Translations under genes and position numbers: made by a program | NCBI RefSeq assembly: GCF_030731595.1 | Contig: NZ_JANQTS010000013.1 | Location: forward strand, 1 to 62,540 | DNA from: Yoonia sp. | GTDB lineage: Bacteria; Pseudomonadota; Alphaproteobacteria; Rhodobacterales; Rhodobacteraceae | Direction: 5' to 3' | Length of the DNA stretch: 62,540 bases | Shown here: positions 55,574-62,540 of the stretch, piece after piece | Layout: every line of letters begins with the position of its first letter | How positions within the stretch are numbered: position 1 is the first letter of the stretch | The notes under the pieces: generated by a model | What the model was told of the DNA's origin: nothing | Databases searched by the model: none | Seen by the model: only the letters and a program-made list of their open reading frames with translations

Positions 55574-55592
55574 TCGGACAGATGCTGTCCGA
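55574..55592 (-). promoter_or_regulatory. palindrome between prfC and the downstream unknown gene
   Basis: TCGGACAG-ATG-CTGTCCGA: perfect 8-base arms with a 3-base centre, ending 20 bases before the TTG start of the next gene. It may be an attenuating hairpin, a translation control element or an operator. No T tract follows on the minus strand, so classical termination is unlikely. Confidence 0.55.
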
Positions 55593-55600
55593 CTTGCCCC

Positions 55601-57196
55601 CTATACCATCATTTCTTTCGTCGCGGTCAGCGTCACATCAGGATAGTCCCGACCGACGCGGTCGATATCCCATTGCAGGCGCGTCAGATACACGGTGTCG
55701 CCGTCATTGTCGGTCGCGATGTGCTGCTTGTTGGCAGCCACGAATTTATCAACCGCGTCCTTGTCCCCGGACACCCAGCGGGCCGAGGTAAACTGCGAGC
55801 CCTCGAAACGGACGGGCAGGCCGTATTCCAGTTCGATCCGGCTGGCCAGAACTTCGAATTGCAGCGCCCCGACAACGCCCACGATGAAACCGGAGCCGAA
55901 AGTGGGCTTGAAGACTTTGGCGGCCCCTTCTTCAGCGAATTGCATCAGCGCCTTTTCAAGGTGTTTGGCCTTCATCGGGTCACCCGCACGGCAGGTTTGC
56001 AGCAATTCCGGCGCAAAGGACGGAATACCCGATACGCGGATCGCTTCGCCTTCGGTCAGCGTGTCACCGATGCGCAATTGTCCGTGGTTGGGGATGCCGA
56101 TGATATCGCCAGCCCAAGCCTCTTCGGCCAACTCACGGTCAGCGGCCAGAAACAGCACAGGGTTCGTCACCGCCATCTGTTTTTTGGATCGCACATGGGT
56201 CAGCTTCATGCCCCGTTCGAAATGCCCTGACGCCAGACGGACAAAGGCCACGCGGTCGCGGTGCTTGGGGTCCATATTGGCCTGCACTTTGAAGACAAAA
56301 CCGGTCACGGTCTTTTCCTCGGGCGCGACGTTGCGGGGTTGTGCCGTCTGTACCTGCGGTTCCGGCCCATAGGTGGCCAGTCCGTCCATCAGTTCCTTGA
56401 CCCCGAAAGAGTTCATCGCAGAGCCGAACCAGATCGGTGTCATCGAGCCATTCAGCAGGGCCTCGGGGTCGAGAGGCGGCAGCAATTCCTTGGCCATCTC
56501 GATCTCTTCGCGGAACTTTTCCAGCAGATGCGCTGGCACGTGATCGGCCAGTTTGGGATCGTCCAACCCGTTGATCTGGATGCTTTCGGCAACCTTGTTA
56601 CGGTCGGCGCGGTCCATCAATTCCAGCCTGTCGCGCAGGATATCATAGCAGCCGATGAATTCGCGACCCACCCCGATGGGCCAAGAGGCGGGGGTCACGT
56701 CAATCGCAAGGTTTTCTTGGATTTCGTCAATGATGTCGAATGTATCGCGGCTTTCGCGGTCCATTTTGTTGCAAAATGTCAAGATGGGCAGGTCGCGCAG
56801 GCGGCAAACTTCGAACAGTTTCTGGGTCTGGCTTTCCACACCTTTGGCCCCGTCAATCACCATTACGGCTGCATCGACCGCAGTGAGCGTGCGATAGGTG
56901 TCTTCGGAAAAATCCGAGTGGCCGGGGGTGTCGACAAGGTTGAAGCGGTATTTGCCAAAATCAAACGACATCGCAGAGGCCGAGACCGAAATGCCCCGGT
57001 CTTTTTCCATCTGCATAAAGTCCGACCGCGTGCGCCGCGCCTCACCTTTGGCACGCACCTGTCCGGCCATCTGGATCGCACCCCCATATAGCAGGAACTT
57101 TTCAGTCAGCGTGGTTTTGCCCGCATCGGGGTGCGAGATAATCGCAAACGTCCGGCGACGCGCGATTTCGGGGGGAAGGGCAGAGCGATTTGTCAT
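55601..57196 (-). CDS. prfC: peptide chain release factor 3
   Basis: 531 aa translational GTPase that recycles RF1/RF2 from the ribosome. Seen: G1 ISHPDAGKTTLTEKFL, switch region ISVSASAMSFDF, G3 DTPGHSDFSEDTYR, G4 CNKMDRE, and the RF3-specific C-terminal blocks (GAVGALQFEVL-like VVGALQFEVLASR, ARWVSGD). Start ATG at 57196. Full family length. Divergent from the lipoprotein gene at 57298 with 101 bases between. Confidence 0.97.
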   Translation of the reverse strand: MTNRSALPPEIARRRTFAIISHPDAGKTTLTEKFLLYGGAIQMAGQVRAKGEARRTRSDFMQMEKDRGISVSASAMSFDFGKYRFNLVDTPGHSDFSEDTYRTLTAVDAAVMVIDGAKGVESQTQKLFEVCRLRDLPILTFCNKMDRESRDTFDIIDEIQENLAIDVTPASWPIGVGREFIGCYDILRDRLELMDRADRNKVAESIQINGLDDPKLADHVPAHLLEKFREEIEMAKELLPPLDPEALLNGSMTPIWFGSAMNSFGVKELMDGLATYGPEPQVQTAQPRNVAPEEKTVTGFVFKVQANMDPKHRDRVAFVRLASGHFERGMKLTHVRSKKQMAVTNPVLFLAADRELAEEAWAGDIIGIPNHGQLRIGDTLTEGEAIRVSGIPSFAPELLQTCRAGDPMKAKHLEKALMQFAEEGAAKVFKPTFGSGFIVGVVGALQFEVLASRIELEYGLPVRFEGSQFTSARWVSGDKDAVDKFVAANKQHIATDNDGDTVYLTRLQWDIDRVGRDYPDVTLTATKEMMV

Positions 57197-57238
57197 GGTT
57201 CACGCTTTATGCGGTTCGGTTGCAAAGGGCAATCGGGG

Positions 57239-57284
57239 GCAGAGTGCTTAACGGTTGCTTCGGACATTATTGCTAAGCCTCTGC
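57239..57284 (+). promoter_or_regulatory. imperfect hairpin in the leader of the tandem lipoprotein genes
   Basis: GCAGAGTGCTTA (57239-57250) pairs with TAAGCCTCTGC (57274-57284) leaving one bulged T and a 23-base loop. The right arm ends just before the GGGGG ribosome site of the gene at 57298, so folding could hide or expose it. Possible thermosensor-like or protein-bound leader; not matched to a known riboswitch. Confidence 0.4.
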
Positions 57285-57297
57285 TTGGGGGTTTTGC

Positions 57298-57924
57298 ATG
57301 CAGAATATGGGAACTTGGTTTGCTTTGTCGTTTTTGCTGATGGCCTGCGGTGGTGGCGGTACCAGCAGCGGCGGTGGCGGAGGCAGTAGCGGCGCAGGGA
57401 TTGATCCGCGCCTGGCACGGCTTGATATCTACGAGGCGCAGAAACTGCGCGTGCTTGGTGATCCGGGGGCAGGGGTCGTGGGGATGCCGGTCGCGATGCC
57501 GGAAGATGTACCCCAGATGGGTGCGATGATCTTTGATGGCGGCGTGACGATCAGAGTGGAGGACGGCACAACGCCCCTGGTTCTGTTTGGGGATGCGCGC
57601 GTGACGGTCGATTTTGATCTTGGCGCGGCTACGGGAAATCTGGGTAATTTCCTTGGAAATACCAGTACCGGGGCAGTTGTCGATTATGGCGGCACAATCG
57701 CGCTGGACAGTGCGTCAGCCGCGCAGAACCTGATCTTTACCTATGCCGGAAGCCTCGCTGCACAGGATGAGGCGCTGGCCTTTGATGGCCAGATGCAAGG
57801 GACCTTTCTGGGCCAACCGGTTGGCGCGCTTGTGGGTGCCGATCTTGAGGCGACGGTCGATCATAACGGTCAGCCAAAAGCCGCGACGCTGGTCTTGATC
57901 ACTGAACAGAGCGTCACGCCTTAA
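57298..57924 (+). CDS. TbpB-like surface lipoprotein
   Basis: 208 aa. Seen: signal with lipobox LMAC (Cys17), a Gly/Ser-rich spacer (GGGGTSSGGGGGSSG), then beta-rich sequence (LVLFGDARVTVDFDLGAATG, AAQNLIFTYAGSL, FDGQMQGTFLG) resembling the eight-stranded barrel of transferrin-binding protein B-like lipoproteins. Known relatives bind metal carriers or are exported by Slam systems; none is seen here. The start has GGGGG 7 bases upstream; MGTWF three codons later is an alternative. A second such gene follows after 35 bases. Confidence 0.68.
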   Translation: MQNMGTWFALSFLLMACGGGGTSSGGGGGSSGAGIDPRLARLDIYEAQKLRVLGDPGAGVVGMPVAMPEDVPQMGAMIFDGGVTIRVEDGTTPLVLFGDARVTVDFDLGAATGNLGNFLGNTSTGAVVDYGGTIALDSASAAQNLIFTYAGSLAAQDEALAFDGQMQGTFLGQPVGALVGADLEATVDHNGQPKAATLVLITEQSVTP

Positions 57925-57959
57925 CACTTCATTAACCATGCGCGGCGCAGTCTGCCACG

Positions 57960-58532
57960 ATGTTCAGAGCGATCATCCTGTGTATTGGTCTTGCGGGCTG
58001 CGGCGGCGGTGGCGCTGACAGTGCTGCGCCAGAACCCGCCGTCAGTTATGCCAGCTTTCGCCAGTCGGTCATTGATACCGGTGTCACGCCTTTTTCCCAA
58101 GTGCCTGACAGCGGCCATCACCGTTACAGCGGGCAGATGGCTTTGAACCTGCCCTTTGGCAGTATGCCGCGCGCCGAATATATCGGGGCGTTTGACCTGA
58201 CCTTGGCCGTTGGAGGCGGGTCGCTGGGTGCCTCGGGACAGGTGGCCGGGTTGACGGACGGCAACGGATCCGATCTTGGCGGCGCTTTGGCCTTCGGAGG
58301 CGGCATGCTGATGCCGGACGCAGACCCCAGACGCGATTTTCTCTGGCTGGCGGATCTGGAGGGTGATCTGACCAAAGACGGCATCGTTTACGATCTGAGC
58401 GCAAAGATCAGAGGCGATTTTTACGGGGCAGATGCGGATGGGCTGGCAGGTCTGGTGTATGCGGGTGCGATCCGGCAGGGCGGCGATATCGACATCTTTG
58501 ACGGCAGCTTTGCAGGGCGGGCGGCTGACTAG
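57960..58532 (+). CDS. TbpB-like lipoprotein, second copy
   Basis: 190 aa. Seen: lipobox LAGC (Cys14) followed by GGGGADSAAPEP, then YSGQMALNLPFGSM, FDLTLAVGGGSLGASGQVAGL, DLEGDLTKDGIVYDLSAKI and GDFYGADADGLAGLVYAG, the GxFYGP/GLAG pattern of TbpB-like barrels. It is clearly related in design to the gene at 57298 but not close in sequence. Its stop overlaps the convergent Hint-domain gene by 4 bases. Confidence 0.72.
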   Translation: MFRAIILCIGLAGCGGGGADSAAPEPAVSYASFRQSVIDTGVTPFSQVPDSGHHRYSGQMALNLPFGSMPRAEYIGAFDLTLAVGGGSLGASGQVAGLTDGNGSDLGGALAFGGGMLMPDADPRRDFLWLADLEGDLTKDGIVYDLSAKIRGDFYGADADGLAGLVYAGAIRQGGDIDIFDGSFAGRAAD

Positions 58533-59491
58533 TTTTCAGAGGCTTTGCGCAAGAGGGCCGCAGCCTTTTCGAACGGAATGAGGTTGTCCTGGACCTCATA
58601 GTCCAGATGCGCACGGTGCGCATGTTCCAGCGTCTGTGCAGCGTCGGGCAAGGCATGGCGTGTGCGGGGATCAATCAGATGGGATTCGGCGGCGATGCCT
58701 TCGGCATAAATGATGTGATGGTCGTCAAAGATCAGCTGGAAGTAATCGATAAATCCACCCCGCCGTCTGACCACGGTCACGTTGTCCACCAAGTGCCGCG
58801 CCTTGATCAGAACTTCTGACCGCCCCGCACCAAGATGATCTTCGCGTTGATAGACAAAAAGCCGGTGGTCCGGACGCACGACAAGGTCATTTTCATTGTG
58901 CAGCGCCCCTTTCATAATGACGACGGGCGCAAAGCTGCCCGTAGCGCGCAGCGTGGCCTGCCCCAGGCAACGGATCGGCTGTTTTCCCGCGTCCCGCGTC
59001 AGAACCATATCACCGACTTGCAATGTCTCGATCCGGCGCATTTGCCCATTGCCCATGGTGATATGGGTGCCGCGCGCAAATGACCCGCTTGCGGCCTCTG
59101 CAAAGCGGCGGGTGGCGGTATGCCGTTCTACCCCGACAAGGCGGTAGTTCACCCGCGGCAACAGCTCTCCCAAGGGCAGCAGGAAAATGTCGGCAACGGC
59201 ATCGTCTTCGACCTCGACCAAGATCAGGGCCTCATGTGTCCCGCCATCGGGGCCCATCAGGGTCAGGCAACTGTCGAGGTGAACAATATTCTCGCGTAAA
59301 TCCGCGCGGCGCAGACCTTCGGCGCCATAGAGCAGGTCGATGGCATGCAAAGGGGCGTCGGGATCGATCTGGAACGCATCGTCCATGACCAGTTCATCAG
59401 CAAAGGACAGTGGCTCGCCTTTCATCACGCCTTCGCTGGCGACAACATCGCGGGCGGCATAGACATCGAGTGTAAGGGCGCGCTGTTTCAT
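58529..59491 (-). CDS. Hint-domain (hedgehog/intein-type) protein
   Basis: 320 aa. Seen: an N-terminal region of about 135 residues with no known fold (FLLPLGELLPRVNYRLVG), then a Hint domain: FARGTHITMGNGQMRRIETL, GDMVLTRDAGKQPIRCLG, LVVRPDHRLFVYQ and HHIIYAEGIAAESHL. The residue before FARGT, where self-cleaving Hint domains have Cys1, is Ser in GSFARGT. Known: the Roseobacter group has many such proteins of unknown role, some on extracellular proteins. The start MKQRALTL at 59491 is used; the frame is open upstream but runs through the SDR gene. Confidence 0.8.
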   Translation of the reverse strand: MKQRALTLDVYAARDVVASEGVMKGEPLSFADELVMDDAFQIDPDAPLHAIDLLYGAEGLRRADLRENIVHLDSCLTLMGPDGGTHEALILVEVEDDAVADIFLLPLGELLPRVNYRLVGVERHTATRRFAEAASGSFARGTHITMGNGQMRRIETLQVGDMVLTRDAGKQPIRCLGQATLRATGSFAPVVIMKGALHNENDLVVRPDHRLFVYQREDHLGAGRSEVLIKARHLVDNVTVVRRRGGFIDYFQLIFDDHHIIYAEGIAAESHLIDPRTRHALPDAAQTLEHAHRAHLDYEVQDNLIPFEKAAALLRKASEN

Positions 59492-59615
59492 GGGTGTAAC
59501 AGATACACCGGGGGCGCGATTGGGCCAAGGAGCAAAGAAAGTGGCTCTGAGGATTTGCTCAGACCCGCAGGCGGTGCTACGTCCAGCAGCAAGCATTAAC
59601 AAGAAGGACGGAAAG

Positions 59616-60395
59616 ATGGATCTTGGGATCAAAGGAAAACGCGCGTTGGTATGTGCATCCTCGAAAGGCTTGGGCCGTGGGTGTGCGGAAGCTTTGGCTG
59701 AAGCAGGGGTCAATCTGGTCCTGAATGCGCGCGGTGCAGAGGCGCTGGAAGCGACCGCAGCGGATATCCGCACCAAATACGGCGTGGATGTCGTGACTGT
59801 GGCTGCTGATGTGGCGACGGACGAAGGGCGCGCGGCGCTTTTGGCGGTGGCCTCCGATGTCGATATCCTTGTCAATAACGCAGGCGGCCCACCTCCGGGC
59901 ATGTGGTCCGACTGGGACCGCGATGATTTTATCAAGGCGCTGGATGCCAATATGCTGGCCCCGATCGCGCTGATGAAGGCGCTGATGCCGGGCATGATCG
60001 AAAAGGGTTGGGGCCGCGTGGTCAACATCACCTCGGGTTCGGTCAAGGCACCGATCCCGCAGCTTGGCTTGTCCAACTCTGCCCGCGCGGGACTGACCGG
60101 CTATGCGGCAGGCACGTCCCGTCAGGTCGCGCAATATGGTGTGACGGTCAACAATATGCTGCCGGGGATTCATGCGACCGACCGTGCGGTCAGCCTTGAT
60201 ACAGGCGTGTCCAAAGCGCAGGGCATTGATCTGGCGGCAGCGACAGCCCAGCGTCAGGCGACAATTCCCGCCCGCCGCTATGGCACCGCCGCCGAGTTCG
60301 GAGCGATGTGCGCCTTTCTGTGTTCGCAACATGCAGGCTTTATTGTCGGCCAGAATATCGTTCTGGACGGCGGGGCAATCAACGCCACGATCTAG
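59616..60395 (+). CDS. SDR-fold oxidoreductase with altered catalytic residues
   Basis: 259 aa. Seen: Rossmann start GIKGKRALVCASSKGLGRGCAEALA (quoted in parts: LVCASSKGLGRG), NNAGGPPPG, and C-terminal QNIVLDGGAINATI. Where classical members have Ser...YxxxK, this one reads ITSGS...SNSAR, so Tyr is Ser and Lys is Arg. This agrees with the 3-oxoacyl-ACP-reductase-like subgroup described as lacking the standard tetrad. AAGGACGG precedes the ATG. Substrate unknown. It is followed by a good terminator, so it is probably monocistronic. Confidence 0.85.
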   Translation: MDLGIKGKRALVCASSKGLGRGCAEALAEAGVNLVLNARGAEALEATAADIRTKYGVDVVTVAADVATDEGRAALLAVASDVDILVNNAGGPPPGMWSDWDRDDFIKALDANMLAPIALMKALMPGMIEKGWGRVVNITSGSVKAPIPQLGLSNSARAGLTGYAAGTSRQVAQYGVTVNNMLPGIHATDRAVSLDTGVSKAQGIDLAAATAQRQATIPARRYGTAAEFGAMCAFLCSQHAGFIVGQNIVLDGGAINATI

Positions 60396-60417
60396 GCCGG
60401 TATAGCCCCGGCATGGC

Positions 60418-60449
60418 GGCGCGGGTGGTTTGAGCCCGCGCCGTCTTTT
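60418..60449 (+). terminator. intrinsic terminator after the SDR gene
   Basis: GGCGCGGG (60418-60425), 9-base loop, CCCGCGCC (60435-60442), then GTCTTTT. Perfect 8-bp GC stem with a short T tract, 23 bases after the SDR stop. A smaller GCCGG/CCGGC hairpin precedes it. It separates the SDR from the ABC ATPase gene. Confidence 0.85.
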
Positions 60450-60532
60450 CAGACGCCAGAGGCTTGCCCCGCGTCGCAACTGTTGTTAGGTCCGCAATAC
60501 CCAATTGTTTTCGTCAGGGATAAGACCTGCCC

Positions 60533-61603
60533 ATGCAAACCCCCCGGCTTGAGATCAAGAATATCGTCAAAACCTTTGGCGGACGCCAAGTGGTGGACGA
60601 TGTCAGCCTGACTGTCATGCCCGGGCAGGTGACCTGTTTGCTGGGGCCGTCGGGGTGTGGCAAGTCAACGACCTTGCGGATTGTCGCCGGCGTCGAAAAG
60701 CAGGACAGCGGGTCGATCCATGTGGATGGCACGCTGGTCTGTGACGCAGGTTTCAGCCTGCCACCCGAGCAGCGCAACATCGGGCTGATGTTTCAGGATT
60801 TCGCCCTGTTTCCGCATCTGACCGTGGCCCAGAACGTGGCCTTTGGCCTCAAGGGCCGCAAGGTCACGGACCGGGTGCATATGCTGTTGGAAAAGGTGGG
60901 CATGTCCCGCCATACGACCGATTACCCTGATCAGCTTTCGGGCGGTGAACAGCAGCGTGTGGCTTTGGCCCGCGCGCTGGCCCCCAAGCCGCGGATCATG
61001 TTGATGGACGAACCCTTTTCCGGCCTTGATGACCGTCTGCGCGATGATATCCGCGACGAAACGCTTGCAGTGCTCAAAAGCGAAGGTACTGCGGTGCTTC
61101 TTGTGACACATGAACCGGGCGAGGCGATGCGCATGGCCGACGAGATCGCCCTGATGCGCGACGGCAAGATCGTGCAGCGTGGCGCACCCTACAACATCTA
61201 CAACGCGCCTGTTGATGTGAAAGCGGCGGCTTTCTTTAGCGATATCAATGTCATTCATGGCAAGGTGCAGGGTGCGCTGACATCGACCCCCTTTGGTCAG
61301 TTCCTCGCCCCCGGCGTGCCAGACGGCACCGAAGTGGATATCGTTATCCGCCCGCAGCATCTCAAGATCGACTTTGACAGGGGCGGGCGCGGCCCCAACC
61401 CCACCCCCGAAGACGGCACCGCCGCGCGTGGTGTGGTCGAAAGAGCGCGGTTTATGGGCGCGTCCAGTCTGGTCGAATTCCGCATGGATTTCGACGGCTC
61501 GATCCTGCGCGCGATCGTTCCATCTGTGTTTCTGCCCAAACCGGGCATGCCGCTCTGGATCATGATCCGGCGGGACCGGTGTTTTGTGTTTGCGCATAAG
61601 TGA
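60533..61603 (+). CDS. ABC transporter ATP-binding protein (Fe3+/spermidine-putrescine type)
   Basis: 356 aa. Seen: Walker A LLGPSGCGKST, Q-loop MFQDFALFPH, signature LSGGEQQRVALARAL, Walker B IMLMDEPFSGLDD, switch His in LLVTHEPGEAMRMAD, and a C-terminal TOBE-like domain (VDIVIRPQHLKID, ARFMGASSLVEFRM). This layout fits FbpC/PotA-type importers. No permease or binding-protein gene follows; the downstream 300 bases are empty, so its partners must lie elsewhere. ATG is used as start. Confidence 0.88.
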   Translation: MQTPRLEIKNIVKTFGGRQVVDDVSLTVMPGQVTCLLGPSGCGKSTTLRIVAGVEKQDSGSIHVDGTLVCDAGFSLPPEQRNIGLMFQDFALFPHLTVAQNVAFGLKGRKVTDRVHMLLEKVGMSRHTTDYPDQLSGGEQQRVALARALAPKPRIMLMDEPFSGLDDRLRDDIRDETLAVLKSEGTAVLLVTHEPGEAMRMADEIALMRDGKIVQRGAPYNIYNAPVDVKAAAFFSDINVIHGKVQGALTSTPFGQFLAPGVPDGTEVDIVIRPQHLKIDFDRGGRGPNPTPEDGTAARGVVERARFMGASSLVEFRMDFDGSILRAIVPSVFLPKPGMPLWIMIRRDRCFVFAHK

Positions 61604-61909
61604 TATGTCGCTCATCGGGTGCGAAACATCGGCTCAAGTTTTGATGTGAGTCCCAAGTGACCGATTGCGGTTCATGCGCGAATATTCGCTTTCAGCAGCG
61701 CGCCACTGACCCCCGGAACTAGGTGCGATTTTGAATGGAGTTTTTATCGGCCTCAATCAGGGCCGTTTGGGTATTTGTCACTAACGTGGATTTTGGGCGC
61801 GGGCTTAATGTCTGCTCGCGCGTGACTTCAAGAAACTCGTTGACGACATAATGAGTGAATTCTAATTTTGCTTGGTTTTGCTAACCCGTCAAAAAATCAG
61901 AAGCAGATT
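61604..61909. other. gene-free stretch after the ABC ATPase
   Basis: 306 bases without a convincing gene. It contains a 12-base palindrome GCGAATATTCGC (61678-61689), a short hairpin CGGCC/GGCCG followed by TTTGGG (61748-61770) that may end the ABC ATPase message, and visibly lower GC from about 61730 onward. No tRNA or transposon end was recognised. Confidence 0.6.
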
Positions 61910-62272
61910 ATGTCGATTGTTTTTCTCTTCTTTGCCAAACAACCGCTTTTGGCCCTTAAGAAGCATCGCCCGTCTTTTCAGTCGTTTCCATTGGCTGGAT
62001 TCCATGTTCATTTCCGATTTGCTGATCGTTCACTTGTGTTGTTGGAGCGATCTGGTGAGGCATGGCGCGGAACGAATGAATTGGTTAGCATCACAAAGGC
62101 CGCCGCGATTGAAGCAAGTGGCGCGATTGATCTTTCATTTGTTGAACTGACTCATCAAGAGGGTGAAGAAGACGCTGCTGCCCGTGTTTTAGCCCTCTCA
62201 GACCGTCCTTTCGATCGAGAAGACATTCTGCTCGATTGTCGGTATCGCATCGACGTTGGGCGTGTTTTTTGA
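61910..62272 (+). CDS. doubtful small gene of unknown function
   Basis: 120 aa. Seen: MSIVFLFFAKQPLLALKKH, then FHVHFRFADRSLVLLERSGEAW and an acidic helical end (LTHQEGEEDAAARVLALSD). No clear ribosome site (AAGCAG only), no recognised motif, and codon use is less GC-rich than in neighbouring genes. It may be a real acquired gene or a remnant. The next 128 bases (62273-62400) show nothing firm. Confidence 0.35.
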   Translation: MSIVFLFFAKQPLLALKKHRPSFQSFPLAGFHVHFRFADRSLVLLERSGEAWRGTNELVSITKAAAIEASGAIDLSFVELTHQEGEEDAAARVLALSDRPFDREDILLDCRYRIDVGRVF

Positions 62273-62400
62273 AAGTTTGCTAAGGGATTTCAGGCTCCCC
62301 GAATCGTCCGTTTGCTTACGGGCTTACGCACTGCGGACTTTCATGAGCATGTATAGAATTGCGGCTTGGAACTTCCAACCAGATGTCAGCGTCTTTTACG

Positions 62401-62540
62401 CTACTTCAACCGCGCCGCGCGTCCGCCGCGCCGCTTGGTGATCTGTTTCGCGCGTGCGGGCAATTCGGCCATGATCTCTGACCGTGCCTCTGGTGTCATC
62501 CGTGACCATGCGCCGATTTCGTCTATCGACCGCAGGCACC
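62401..62540 (-). CDS. DUF1289 domain protein, 5' end outside the window
   Basis: Partial: the last 45 or so codons, read from the window edge to TAG at 62401-62403. Seen: CLRSIDEIGAWSRMTPEARS followed by EIMAELPARAKQITKRRGG and a basic tail ending ARLK. This matches the C-terminal half of DUF1289 proteins (C-x-R-T/S-x-x-E-I-x-x-W-x-x-M-x-x-E-E/A-R). The missing N-terminal part should hold the other conserved cysteines. Too short for length-based gene calls. Confidence 0.75.
   Translation of the reverse strand, partial: CLRSIDEIGAWSRMTPEARSEIMAELPARAKQITKRRGGRAARLK

Noticed and set aside
59492-60076. N-terminal extension of the Hint-domain frame
   Set aside because: It is antisense to the SDR gene; the start at 59491 gives a protein-like N-terminus.
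62256-62441. 61-codon plus-strand frame at the right edge
   Set aside because: Overlaps the end of the DUF1289 gene on the other strand and has no motif or ribosome site.

Overview
The window looks like one chromosomal stretch of a marine alphaproteobacterium of the Rhodobacterales (Roseobacter group). This rests on protein style and gene order: the nuo cluster carries the extra reading frames typical of the Paracoccus/Rhodobacter relatives (DUF5337, DUF5333 and two carboxymuconolactone-decarboxylase-like genes), NuoE has a long C-terminal extension, and birA-coaX-rnj follow nuoN. Base composition is fairly GC-rich inside genes, start/stop overlaps of the ATGA type are very common, and no tRNA, rRNA, insertion sequence, phage gene or CRISPR array was seen. 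The exact genus cannot be fixed from sequence reading alone.

Layout. 1-1.8 kb: a histidine phosphatase and a dienelactone hydrolase (minus strand). 1.8-7.6 kb: a five-gene peptide-type ABC importer, order ATPase-ATPase-binding protein-permease-permease (minus), with a strong stem-loop just after the binding-protein gene. 7.9-12.2 kb: a divergent plus-strand operon of ArgE-type deacetylase, FAD amino-acid-oxidase-like enzyme, a second M20 deacylase and a methyltransferase; importer and enzymes look like one uptake-and-breakdown module for N-acylated amino compounds. 12.2-17.6 kb: moaA, a small lipoprotein, and glmU-glmS-alkylation-repair (minus). 17.7-19.9 kb: phosphoglycolate phosphatase, a DegT aminotransferase and DUF6434. 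20.0-28.8 kb: the leucine/isovalerate degradation operon (liuA, liuB, liuD, liuE, liuC) with four small exported or membrane proteins and a GST inserted.

29.9-50.0 kb: all 14 nuo genes (A-N) for respiratory complex I, plus eleven non-core genes: a sulfotransferase between nuoC and nuoD, small membrane proteins and lipoproteins, a membrane-anchored helix-hairpin-helix protein whose domain also forms the C-terminus of NuoE, DUF5337, DUF3291, DUF5333 and two decarboxylase-like proteins. 50.0-53.2 kb: birA, coaX and RNase J. BirA is the likely enzyme that charges the biotin carrier of LiuD encoded 24 kb upstream. 53.2-57.2 kb: DEAD-box helicase, an unknown gene and prfC (minus). 57.3-61.6 kb: two TbpB-like lipoproteins, a Hint-domain protein, an SDR with altered catalytic residues and an ABC ATPase without its permeases. 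61.6-62.5 kb: a less GC-rich stretch with one doubtful gene and the 3' end of a DUF1289 gene.

The strongest leads for unknown biology are the HhH domain shared by NuoE and its membrane-anchored neighbour, the sulfotransferase coupled to nuoC, a textbook terminator lying inside a small gene between nuoF and nuoG, a pair of AT-rich palindromes between nuoJ and nuoK, and the cluster of cysteine-rich periplasmic proteins inside the leucine-degradation operon.
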